Shown here piece by piece: positions 18,337 to 25,120 of a stretch of DNA of 64,000 bases. Made by a program: the position numbers and the translations under genes. Numbering within the stretch: the stretch's first letter is position 1; the number at the start of each line of letters is the position of its first letter. Source of the stretch: Chryseobacterium daecheongense (GTDB taxonomy: Bacteria > Bacteroidota > Bacteroidia > Flavobacteriales > Weeksellaceae); assembly GCF_003729955.1 (NCBI RefSeq), contig NZ_RJTX01000002.1, positions 806,001-870,000 on the forward strand, read 5' to 3'. The notes below the pieces were generated by a model. That model did no database searches. It saw only the letters and a program-made list of their open reading frames with translations, and was not told where the DNA came from.

Positions 18337-19167
18337 TTAAAATGGTAAATCAAATCCAGTTTCTGTATTTTCAACAATGTTTTTTGCATCTATTTGTAAT
18401 TCTATTTTTTCAATAAACCTTATTGCTGTTGAGATGTTATTTAAAATCAATAAACTTTCGTCATAATTTAAAATAGGATTGTCGTGTGCTAAACTTTTAT
18501 TATTTCTTACATCATTAAATGCATCTAGTATATTGATAGAATATTTCAAAATTTTTTCTGTCATTTCGGATTCTAACAATTTTTGATTAAATAGATATTT
18601 CACATATTTTCCAAAAATACTATTTAATGATTCTTCTTTTTTAAAATCAATATTGTGTTTTTTACAAAGTATCCGAATGTATTTAAATGTAAAAGTGTGT
18701 AATCTATCAATAGATAATTCTGGCTCATTTCTTTCTATACTTTCTCTAATATTTTTAGCTAAAGTTTCAAAATCTTTGTCATCAAAATTATTAGGCTTAA
18801 TAGCTTCAATATTTTCAACAATTTTTTCTATTTTGAGTTTTTCAACTATTTTAAGTGTTTCTTTATAAAGATATTCATCACCCTTAAACCTGTTAATAGA
18901 ACCTCTTTGAGATTTAGCATACCAATAGCTACAAAACTCTTCAATTAATTTGCCAACGATTGAAGAATTTTCAATTTCAATAAATTTTCTTAACAAATTT
19001 GCTTTTGAACAAGAAGCGTATTGGTAAATTGGATCATAAATATCTTTTTTGACAGCTTTATATATAAATTCCTGAAATGTCCTGTTTGAAAAGTCCATCA
19101 CATACCCACTTTTCATTCCTAGAAAGTCTTCTATAGTTTCCTTTTCTTGATAGTTTAGTTCTGCCAT
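18337..19167 (-). CDS. Abi_C-type (abortive infection C-terminal domain) protein
   Basis: 276-residue, mostly helical, Lys/Asn/Ile-rich protein. The C-terminal third carries the pattern of the Abi_C domain found in abortive phage-infection proteins: AFNDVRNNKSLAHDNP at about 216-231, then DESLLILNNISTAIRFIEKI. The RN...S.AH motif is the family hallmark and recalls HEPN-like helical bundles, some of which are RNases. The N-terminal part has no recognised domain. It lies immediately downstream of an attC-like palindrome that separates it from the nuclease cassette. Codon use is noticeably more AT-rich than in gldG. Phage defence is inferred from family and context only. Confidence 0.65.
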   Translation of the reverse strand: MAELNYQEKETIEDFLGMKSGYVMDFSNRTFQEFIYKAVKKDIYDPIYQYASCSKANLLRKFIEIENSSIVGKLIEEFCSYWYAKSQRGSINRFKGDEYLYKETLKIVEKLKIEKIVENIEAIKPNNFDDKDFETLAKNIRESIERNEPELSIDRLHTFTFKYIRILCKKHNIDFKKEESLNSIFGKYVKYLFNQKLLESEMTEKILKYSINILDAFNDVRNNKSLAHDNPILNYDESLLILNNISTAIRFIEKIELQIDAKNIVENTETGFDLPF

Positions 19168-19187
19168 AGTATTATTGGTTAATAATT

Positions 19188-19317
19188 GCCTATAACTATT
19201 TCGGCTTTGCGTTAGTGGGCTTTTGAAAAAGTAAACTTTCTGTCATCATCAACGTTTATTAATTGCTAATGTTTTTATTTACAATCTACCCACTAACACA
19301 AAACCCATGTTATACGC
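19188..19317. repeat. attC-like imperfect palindrome
   Basis: Nested inverted repeats of the integron attC type. The outer pair is GCCTATAAC (19188-19196) with GTTATACGC (19309-19317), 8 of 9. The inner pair is GCGTTAGTGGG (19209-19219) with CCCACTAACAC (19289-19299), 10 of 11. The AAC/GTT triplets needed at attC ends are present, but the outer boxes depart from RYYYAAC/GTTRRRY. It lies 3' of the nuclease pair and 5' of the Abi_C gene in their shared direction, as an attC between two cassettes would. No integrase gene is in the window. Confidence 0.55.
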
Positions 19318-19323
19318 AGGTGT

Positions 19324-19860
19324 TTAGTTTAATGTTCTTCTTAGTGTTAAATTAAGGTATTTTTCAGTAATCAAATTGATTAAGTCATCAGTATTATTTA
19401 ATGCCAAGATTTCAGCTCGGTCAATTACAATGACTTTAATTCTATCAGCAGTTAATGCATCCATAATAACAGAGTTTGCATATCTATAACCATTTAACTG
19501 TCCAGCAATACCACTAGAAGATATTAGCAAACCAGTATTTGCTCCACGACTCCTTAGCTTTGCAACAAACTCCCTGCATTTTGCACTACTCAATGGAGGA
19601 GCTTCATTTTTACACTCCGAAATAAGTATTGGATCAAGAAAATCAAAGGGCGACCTTACTCTGTTGTTCCAAAAAACAACGTCCAGTTCCTGTGCTCCAG
19701 TGTTATCCAATACATTTCTGTCGGCAACTCTGACACCTTGAAAACGTTCAAATAAATAAACAATGAGGTCTTCAAAAATTCGACCTTTAGCATCTGGATT
19801 GGGTGCTGTGTCTGATCTGTCTAGAAAATCTTGAATCCTTGCTCTACTGTAATTTGGCAT
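19324..19860 (-). CDS. PD-(D/E)XK restriction endonuclease-like protein
   Basis: 178 residues, about the size of one nuclease domain. Motifs fit the Mrr/restriction-endonuclease fold: KGRIFEDLIVYLF with Glu30, then QELDVVFWN with Asp60, then ILISECKNE with Glu82-Cys-Lys84. Predicted strand SRGANTGLLISSSGIAG follows, as in Mrr-type enzymes. DNA cleavage is inferred. It starts 3 bases after the stop of the TIR-like/nuclease gene, so translation is probably coupled, and ends 6 bases before the attC-like palindrome. It contains no methylase or specificity domain and no such gene is nearby. Confidence 0.7.
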   Translation of the reverse strand: MPNYSRARIQDFLDRSDTAPNPDAKGRIFEDLIVYLFERFQGVRVADRNVLDNTGAQELDVVFWNNRVRSPFDFLDPILISECKNEAPPLSSAKCREFVAKLRSRGANTGLLISSSGIAGQLNGYRYANSVIMDALTADRIKVIVIDRAEILALNNTDDLINLITEKYLNLTLRRTLN

Positions 19861-19863
19861 GGC

Positions 19864-20751
19864 TTAAAAATTTCCGTGAACAGATTTATTTCTTTTGTCA
19901 ATGAGGGTTTTTTCAAAACCGTCAGAGGCAATCCCATTTATAAAATCTTCGAGATCAAACAGCAATATCGAATTGTAGATTGTTTTAATATTTTCAAATC
20001 GCTTATTATCTCTATCCAAATAAAGAATTATTGCTCCTTTAGCCTCGGAGTGATTTAAATATTTTAATAGTTGCTGTTCTGCTTGAAGAATTCGTTGTGC
20101 ATTTAAATTGCCAGTTTTGACTTCAACAAAAATTGGGTTTCCAAAATATGGCGTTAAATTCTTGCTTCGAATAATCAAGTCAACGCCCTTGTCGACCGTT
20201 GATTCGCTTATTGATACATTTTGAATGTCTATTCTCGAAAAAGTGTCCTTTATTAAGCTGAATATTTCTCTTTCATTGGGATTCTTTCTGAGATTTGAAA
20301 TTCTAGCCAAAGTATTTGTAGTCTCATCTACTGATAGTGTATCTTTTTCTTCCTTCTTTAGGATGTTTTTTTTTCTACTTCCAATATCCTGTACAAAATT
20401 TTTCAAAGCCAGCTCAATGAGTGATAGATCTTTGAAGTTAGTTTGGTAATAAAATTTTGTATCTAGAAAGAAAGGAACTTTATATTCTTTGTCTACGAGT
20501 ATGAAAGTTGGCTTTTTTAAGCCCTCAGCAACTCCCAGTTCAAAGAGTACATTTGAGTTTTCTGATTGTAATACAGCGATGACAAAATCCGATTCTCGAA
20601 TTTTTCGTCTTATTAAGTCGGAAAAAGTAGTGCCAATAGAAAAGTCATAAAAACTATGATATTCGATTTTTTGACTATTGAGCAAAGATTCTAACCTTGT
20701 TAGATCAAAGTTTGCAGGAGCAGATATGTAACAATTCAATTTATGTTTCAT
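19864..20751 (-). CDS. TIR/deoxyribosyltransferase-like sensor fused to PD-(D/E)XK nuclease domain
   Basis: 295-residue two-domain protein. Residues about 1-125 form a Rossmann-like unit: strand KLNCYISAP, SDFVIAVLQSENSNVLFELG with Glu71, and KKPTFILVD. This resembles TIR-like nucleotide-binding (NvLFELG motif) and nucleoside deoxyribosyltransferase domains, where the Glu is catalytic. A linker leads to a C-terminal PD-(D/E)XK nuclease domain with GVDLIIR (Asp191) and FVEVKTGN (Glu210-Val-Lys212). The fusion suggests nucleotide sensing or NAD/nucleotide cleavage linked to nuclease action. It is first gene of the pair, 49 bases downstream of the XRE regulator. Confidence 0.65.
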   Translation of the reverse strand: MKHKLNCYISAPANFDLTRLESLLNSQKIEYHSFYDFSIGTTFSDLIRRKIRESDFVIAVLQSENSNVLFELGVAEGLKKPTFILVDKEYKVPFFLDTKFYYQTNFKDLSLIELALKNFVQDIGSRKKNILKKEEKDTLSVDETTNTLARISNLRKNPNEREIFSLIKDTFSRIDIQNVSISESTVDKGVDLIIRSKNLTPYFGNPIFVEVKTGNLNAQRILQAEQQLLKYLNHSEAKGAIILYLDRDNKRFENIKTIYNSILLFDLEDFINGIASDGFEKTLIDKRNKSVHGNF

Positions 20752-20800
20752 GATTTCTTGTAGCTTACATATAATGCCATGATTGATGCAATTTGTTTAA

Positions 20801-21169
20801 TTACTTGCTTTTCAACCTCTCATTCTCATCCTTCAAAGCCACAATCTGCTCTTTCAAAACTTTAATGTAATCCTGTAAGTTTTCTAGTACAGAATCTGGT
20901 ACATTAAACTGTTGATTATAAAAATTTCCAGAATTAGAATTATCGCTAAAAGTTGAATTGTCATTATGTACAACATTGGTAGCTCGTTCCTCCTTTATTT
21001 CTTCCACCGGAACATCCAAAGCGGCGGCCAGTTTTTCCCATTCATCGTCGTATATTCTTACTTCATCATTTTCTTTTCGGGAATAGTTGGAGACATCTGT
21101 GGAGATGATCTTAGACATATATTCCTGGGTGTATCCTCTTTGTTTTCTTAGATTTCTTAGCTTTTCCAT
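20801..21169 (-). CDS. XRE-family helix-turn-helix regulator with C-terminal coiled coil
   Basis: 122 residues from the ATG at 21169, giving MEKLRNLRKQRGYTQEYMSK. A longer frame to 21208 exists, but it would run through the TATATTTG promoter box, so the inner start is preferred. The HTH covers about 1-60 (TQEYMSKIISTDVSNYSRKE). A polar Asn/Ser linker leads to a C-terminal coiled coil (VLENLQDYIKVLKEQIVALKDENERLK) suited to dimerisation. It lies upstream of and co-directional with the nuclease cassette and could control it. Confidence 0.8.
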   Translation of the reverse strand: MEKLRNLRKQRGYTQEYMSKIISTDVSNYSRKENDEVRIYDDEWEKLAAALDVPVEEIKEERATNVVHNDNSTFSDNSNSGNFYNQQFNVPDSVLENLQDYIKVLKEQIVALKDENERLKSK

Positions 21170-21194
21170 ATACGTTCTTTTATCTGTGCTTTGT

Positions 21195-21265
21195 ACAAAT
21201 ATAGACAAAAATGAGGCAAAATTTTGAAATACGCGATAAGTGAGGGGAGATTTTTTGAACCATTA
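21195..21265. repeat. 71-bp direct repeat, copy 1 (promoter block of the XRE gene)
   Basis: Matches 22387-22457 at 70 of 71 positions, the difference being at 21239. Read on the minus strand it ends in TATATTTG (21203-21196), a perfect Bacteroidota -7 box that would start transcription about 20 bases before the XRE ATG at 21169. Confidence 0.85.
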
Positions 21266-21296
21266 AGCTTTAGTGAAGGAGTAAAAGTATTAAATG

Positions 21297-21409
21297 AGAT
21301 TCTTCATTACGCTTGTGAACTTTGTTCGCAGACCTTCAGTCTGTAATCAGAATGACAAAAGTTACGTTATAGTAGCAGTCTCCTTGTCATTCTGACGAAG
21401 GAAGAATCT
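21297..21409. repeat. TTCTGACGAAGGAAGAATCT-type inverted repeat (family A)
   Basis: The right end reads TTGTCATTCTGACGAAGGAA then GAATCT (21384-21409). Its complements AGATTCTTC (21297-21305) and CAGAATGACAA (around 21348-21358) form the left end, split by about 40 bases. A fragment of the same family appears at about 4700-4725. These are non-coding repeats common between flavobacterial genes. Confidence 0.65.
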
Positions 21410-21480
21410 AAATTTAACCATTAAGGTTTTGGGTGAAGAAGTTAAGGATATAAGTTGAACTTCGTTTTAAGCTTTTATTT

Positions 21481-21628
21481 AACGCAAAGAATCTTTAGGA
21501 AGAATATTGATAAAGTGAGCAAAGGACTCAATCAATGAAATTGATTGTAAGAAGCAAGCTTTATAAGCGACTTAGTCGCTATTCTTTGCACTCTTAAAAT
21601 ATAACGATAGAAAATGAAACTTTGCGTT
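21481..21628. repeat. AACGCAAAG...CTTTGCGTT palindromic repeat (family B), copy 1
   Basis: Ends are AACGCAAAG (21481-21489) and CTTTGCGTT (21620-21628). The interior holds AATCAATGAAATTGATTG and the GCGACTTAGTCGC hairpin, both themselves palindromic. The gap 21209-21659 is filled by this copy, the family A repeat and the 71-bp repeat; no gene is supported there. Confidence 0.85.
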
Positions 21629-21659
21629 TTTGTTGATTTAGACCGGCTGTGTATGTCTC

Positions 21660-22373
21660 TTATCCCATAGGTGGAGGTGGAGCAGGAGCCGTCCTATACA
21701 TTTTCATCTGCTCTGGAGTACCAATAATTTTTACATTTTCATCTATATACAAAATGTTCATTTTTAACTTAGTGTTTTTTCTTACATCTATTTCTTTTAA
21801 TTCGTTTCCTCTAATAATTAATTGTATTAATTCCGGATTATTAGAAATATCAAGCCTTTTTAATTGGTTATTGTCAACAGACAGGTATTTTAGTTTTCTA
21901 TAAGGCTTTAAATCAATCTCTGTAATTTTATTATCCATCATATTAAGAGACTCAATATTAGGACAATTTTTTATTTTAACAGTGGTTAATTGATTTATTC
22001 CACAAGCAAATTCTGTCAACATCGGCATATTACTTATTTCTAAATTTTTTAGATTATTTCTTGCACAATATAATTTTTTCAGAAATTTAAAATCCTTAAG
22101 TTTCAGGTTTTCAATTTTGTTTATTGTTAAAGTAAGATATTCCAAATTTTTAAACAGATTAATATCATTTGCATGGGTAATATTGGATTCCATCAAATCA
22201 AGTTCTTTTACACTTTCTGCCTCAAATTTTTCAATTTTTCCATTTTTATTGATGTCAATTTGAGGATATTTATTCAGAATAATGGACTCTATCTGTGGAT
22301 TTTCAAATTTCAGCTCTTGTGAAAAAGTGTAATTTATAAAACTTAAGAAGAATAATGCAAAAATAGATTTCAT
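21660..22373 (-). CDS. secreted leucine-rich-repeat protein with EF-hand-like loop
   Basis: 237 residues. A signal peptide ends near residue 18 (INYTFSQ). Residues about 37-50 (DINKNGKIEKFEA) look like a calcium-binding EF-hand/dockerin loop. About seven leucine-rich repeats of 20-22 residues follow, such as LKYLSVDNNQLKRLDISNNP. The C-terminus ends in Ala-Pro-Pro-rich sequence without a T9SS sorting domain. Family members bind proteins, but a partner cannot be named. The start lies 14 bases after a TATATTTG box within the 71-bp repeat. Confidence 0.75.
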   Translation of the reverse strand: MKSIFALFFLSFINYTFSQELKFENPQIESIILNKYPQIDINKNGKIEKFEAESVKELDLMESNITHANDINLFKNLEYLTLTINKIENLKLKDFKFLKKLYCARNNLKNLEISNMPMLTEFACGINQLTTVKIKNCPNIESLNMMDNKITEIDLKPYRKLKYLSVDNNQLKRLDISNNPELIQLIIRGNELKEIDVRKNTKLKMNILYIDENVKIIGTPEQMKMYRTAPAPPPPMG

Positions 22374-22386
22374 GGACTAGCTTTCA

Positions 22387-22457
22387 ACAAATATAGACAA
22401 AAATGAGGCAAAATTTTGAAATACGCGATAGGTGAGGGGAGATTTTTTGAACCATTA
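22387..22457. repeat. 71-bp direct repeat, copy 2 (promoter block of the LRR gene)
   Basis: 70 of 71 identical to 21195-21265. On the minus strand it ends in TATATTTG (22395-22388), placing transcription start a few bases before the LRR protein ATG at 22373. Confidence 0.85.
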
Positions 22458-22496
22458 GATTTTAAGAAGAGTAAGAGTATCATTTTAACGCAAAGA

Positions 22497-22637
22497 AAAT
22501 CTTCATGATGGATATTTAAAAGTGAGCAAAGAGATTCAATCAATACATTGATTGTAAGAAGCCAGCTTCATAAGCGACGTAGTCGCCATTCTTTGCTACC
22601 TTAGAATATAACGTGGTGAAATGAAAAACTTTGCGTT
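22497..22637. repeat. family B palindromic repeat, copy 2
   Basis: Ends AACGCAAAG (22497-22505) and CTTTGCGTT (22629-22637), interior CAATCAATACATTGATTG and GCGACGTAGTCGC. The gap 22374-22690 holds this and the 71-bp repeat and no gene. Confidence 0.85.
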
Positions 22638-22690
22638 TGAACCAATAATGGTTTACCAATAAAGTCGTCACTTATCAGAAACCGCAAGTT

Positions 22691-23605
22691 TCAGTTAAAC
22701 AATTTCCTAAACTCTCCCGGCGACTGATTGGTCTTCTGCTTAAACAGCTTACTGAAAGACTGCGGATGCTCAAATCCCAATTCATACGCAATTTCACTCA
22801 CCGAAAGACTCGTTGTGCTCAGGCGTTCTTTGGCAGAATCAATGATTTTGTTCTGGATATGCTGCTGTGTATTTTGCCGGGTATGAATCCGCAATAAAGT
22901 TCCCAGGTAATTCGGAGAAATATTCATTTGCTCGGCGATGGTTTTTACGGAGGGAATTCCTTTTTCGAGGAGATTTCCGCTGTCAAAATATTGGGAAAGA
23001 ACTTCTTCAAACCTTACCAGCAATTCGTGGCTGGATTTTTTCCGGGTGAAAAACTGCCGTTCATAAAAGCGTTCGGAGTAGATGAGGAATAATTCAAGCT
23101 GGGCTACAATGAGATCCTGCGTAAACTTATCAATATTGGTCTGATATTCTTTTTCAATGTTTTTAAACAGATCCACAATGATCTTCTCTTCCTTATCCGA
23201 AAGGAAAAGCGCTTCATTGATCTGGTAGCTGAAAAACTCGTAAGATTTTATCTTCCTGATCAGGGAAGTTCCCCAAAGAAAATCGGGATGGATCAGCAAT
23301 AAATATCCGGTGGGTTCCACTTCCACCTCCGGTTTCATTTCCAGGCTTAAAAACTGGAGCGGAGAAACAAAACACAACACGCCGGAATCAAAATCATATT
23401 CCTGCTGCCCGTAATTGAACTTGGCATTCACATTGCGTTTCAGGCCGATGGAGTAGTAGTTCTGCACCCATTTCAGTTCATTATCGTTCACGGGATATTT
23501 TACCTTGCTGTAATCGATCAGGCTGATCAGCGGATGTTCAGGATTCGGAAGACCACAGAAAGCATGAAAATCTGAAATAGAATTGAAGCGGAATGTCTCT
23601 TTCAT
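22691..23605 (-). CDS. AraC-family transcriptional regulator
   Basis: 304 residues. The N-terminal part (about 1-190) is a cupin-like sensing region with no recognised ligand motif. The C-terminal 100 residues form two HTH motifs: PSVKTIAEQMNISPNYLGTLLRIHT, and LSVSEIAYELGFEHPQSFSKLFKQKTNQSPGEFRK, the typical AraC signature. It lies downstream of and co-directional with an SDR gene at 24118-24957, separated by a tandem repeat. In flavobacteria such regulators often control neighbouring SDR genes; that link is inference. Confidence 0.88.
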   Translation of the reverse strand: MKETFRFNSISDFHAFCGLPNPEHPLISLIDYSKVKYPVNDNELKWVQNYYSIGLKRNVNAKFNYGQQEYDFDSGVLCFVSPLQFLSLEMKPEVEVEPTGYLLLIHPDFLWGTSLIRKIKSYEFFSYQINEALFLSDKEEKIIVDLFKNIEKEYQTNIDKFTQDLIVAQLELFLIYSERFYERQFFTRKKSSHELLVRFEEVLSQYFDSGNLLEKGIPSVKTIAEQMNISPNYLGTLLRIHTRQNTQQHIQNKIIDSAKERLSTTSLSVSEIAYELGFEHPQSFSKLFKQKTNQSPGEFRKLFN

Positions 23606-23674
23606 AATGACTAAGTTATTTAATTAATTTTAATCCTGGAAAAATTTTGAATCACTAAACCTTAATGGTTCAAA

Positions 23675-23823
23675 AACGCAAAGCTTTTATTTTTATCATG
23701 TGATATTTAAGAGAGCAAAGAATGGCGACTACGTCGCTTATGAAGCTGGCTTCTTACAATCAATGTATTGATTGAATCCTTTGCTTACTTTATAAATATC
23801 CATCATGAAGATTTCTTTGCGTT
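23675..23823. repeat. family B palindromic repeat, copy 3 (inverted)
   Basis: Ends AACGCAAAG (23675-23683) and CTTTGCGTT (23815-23823). The core GCGACTACGTCGC and CAATCAATGTATTGATTG are in opposite order to copies 1 and 2. Confidence 0.85.
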
Positions 23824-23892
23824 AAATAAAAGCTTCAAATGAAGCTCAACTTAATATTCTTAACTACTTCACTAAATCTTAATAGTTCCAAA

Positions 23893-24041
23893 AACGCAAA
23901 GCTTTTATTTTTATCATGTGATATTTAAGAGAGCAAAGAATGGCGACTACGTCGCTTATGAAGCTGACTTCTTACAATCAATGTATTGATTGAATCCTTT
24001 GCTTACTTTATAAATATCCATTATGAAGATTTCTTTGCGTT
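23893..24041. repeat. family B palindromic repeat, copy 4 (inverted)
   Basis: Ends AACGCAAAG (23893-23901) and CTTTGCGTT (24033-24041). Differs from copy 3 at only a few positions, so the duplication looks recent. Confidence 0.85.
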
Positions 24042-24117
24042 AAATAGAAGCTTCAAATGAAGCTCAACTTAATACTCTTAACTACTTCACTAAATCTTAA
24101 TGGTTCAAAAAGATAAA

Positions 24118-24957
24118 TTAAATGGCAGTTGCTTCTGTCAAAGTTTTCCAATCTTGGGCATCTTTGGTCATGATTTCAATCTTTTTATCAAGGTAGTCGG
24201 TTGTTCCCACACCCAATAAGAAGTGTACCGGTGGATTAGCCTGTTTACTGATCTCGATCAGAACTTCTGCGGCTTTATCCGGATCGTTCGGCTGGTTTCC
24301 ATTGATGTCATTAAGGTGCGCCTGTTCCAGGGTTCTTGCGGCTTCATAAGCTTCGATAGGATTTTCCGGTGTTTTTATGGAACCTTTGTTCAGGAAATCC
24401 GTACGGAAATATCCCGGATATACTACGGTTGAATGAATTCCGAAATCTTTCGTCTCTTCAGCCAATGCTTCAGTAAATCCTGCTACGGCAAATTTGGTGG
24501 CACAATACACTCCCCAACCCGGAAAATTCCCGGAAAACCCTCCGATGGAAGAGATATTGATGATGTTTCCGGATTGTTGCTCACGAAGATGAGGCATCGC
24601 ATTTCTGATCACATTTAAGGTTCCGAAAACATTCACATCGAAATTTGCTCTTGCTTCTTCATCCGTAAGTTCCTCCAAAGTCCCGATCTGTCCGTACCCT
24701 GCATTGTTTACCACGACATTGATCTGTCCGAAAGCGTCCATTGTTTTTGCAATGGCAGATTTCACATCATTGTTGTCTGTTAAATTGACTTCAAGGGGTA
24801 AAAAATTCCCGGAAGCTTCCCCGATTTCAGAAATTAAGGATTGTGCATTTCTGGTAGTAGCAGCTACGCGGTAATTTTCAGATAATAATTTTTTAACCAA
24901 AGAAAGTCCTAAACCTTTTGAAGCTCCTGTCACGAACCATACATTTTTTGTTTCCAT
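24118..24957 (-). CDS. SDR family oxidoreductase
   Basis: 279-residue short-chain dehydrogenase of the classical type. The NAD(P)-binding motif TGASKGLG is at residues 10-17, NNAG at about 87, the catalytic Ser region INISSIGG follows, and the active-site pair is YCATK. RNAQSL after the second strand, with Arg at the adenine ribose position, suggests NADPH. The C-terminal part lacks a helix-rich extension beyond the usual. The substrate cannot be inferred. It is monocistronic, with the AraC regulator downstream. Confidence 0.85.
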   Translation of the reverse strand: METKNVWFVTGASKGLGLSLVKKLLSENYRVAATTRNAQSLISEIGEASGNFLPLEVNLTDNNDVKSAIAKTMDAFGQINVVVNNAGYGQIGTLEELTDEEARANFDVNVFGTLNVIRNAMPHLREQQSGNIINISSIGGFSGNFPGWGVYCATKFAVAGFTEALAEETKDFGIHSTVVYPGYFRTDFLNKGSIKTPENPIEAYEAARTLEQAHLNDINGNQPNDPDKAAEVLIEISKQANPPVHFLLGVGTTDYLDKKIEIMTKDAQDWKTLTEATAI

Positions 24958-25076
24958 TTTTAAATATTTTTATTTGTTTTAATTGATGGTACAAAGATGG
25001 AACGTTGTAAGGTGGAAAATGTAGCCAAATCAACGAATGATGTATCTGAATCGTGGATACTCCGTTTTTTAATAAA

Positions 25077-25102
25077 AAAGAGAAACACAAAGGTCTCTCT
25101 TT
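25077..25102 (-). terminator. terminator after the second SDR gene
   Basis: AAAGAGAAAC (25077-25086) pairs with GTCTCTCTTT (25093-25102) with one mismatch; on the minus strand it is followed by a T-rich run. Confidence 0.65.
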
Positions 25103-25120
25103 ACTTATTGATCTCACATT

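Larger units (their letters stand above)
23653..24094. repeat. tandem duplication of a ~217-bp unit carrying family B repeats
   Basis: Two nearly identical units, 23653-23869 and 23870-24087, with a third partial start CACTAAATCTTAATGGTTCA at 24088. Each unit contains one inverted family B element and the flank GCTTCAAATGAAGCTCAACT. The whole 23606-24117 gap is this repeat; no gene is supported. Confidence 0.85.

Noticed and set aside
19324..20751. Ordinary type II or IV restriction system
   Set aside because: No methylase, specificity subunit or McrBC-type GTPase is adjacent, and one nuclease is fused to a nucleotide-handling domain; a stand-alone type IV enzyme remains possible for the shorter gene.
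21649..21903. 84-residue plus-strand frame starting MYVSYPIGGGGAG
   Set aside because: It is the antisense shadow of the C-terminal Pro-rich end of the LRR protein, with no start context or homology visible.
21195..22457. 71-bp direct repeats as attachment sites of an integrated element
   Set aside because: They enclose only the LRR gene and repeats, there is no integrase, and each copy sits exactly in promoter position for a gene, which explains them better.
23653..24094. Regular repeats that might be a CRISPR array
   Set aside because: Only two long units of about 217 bases, with no short direct repeats and unique spacers, and no cas genes in the window.
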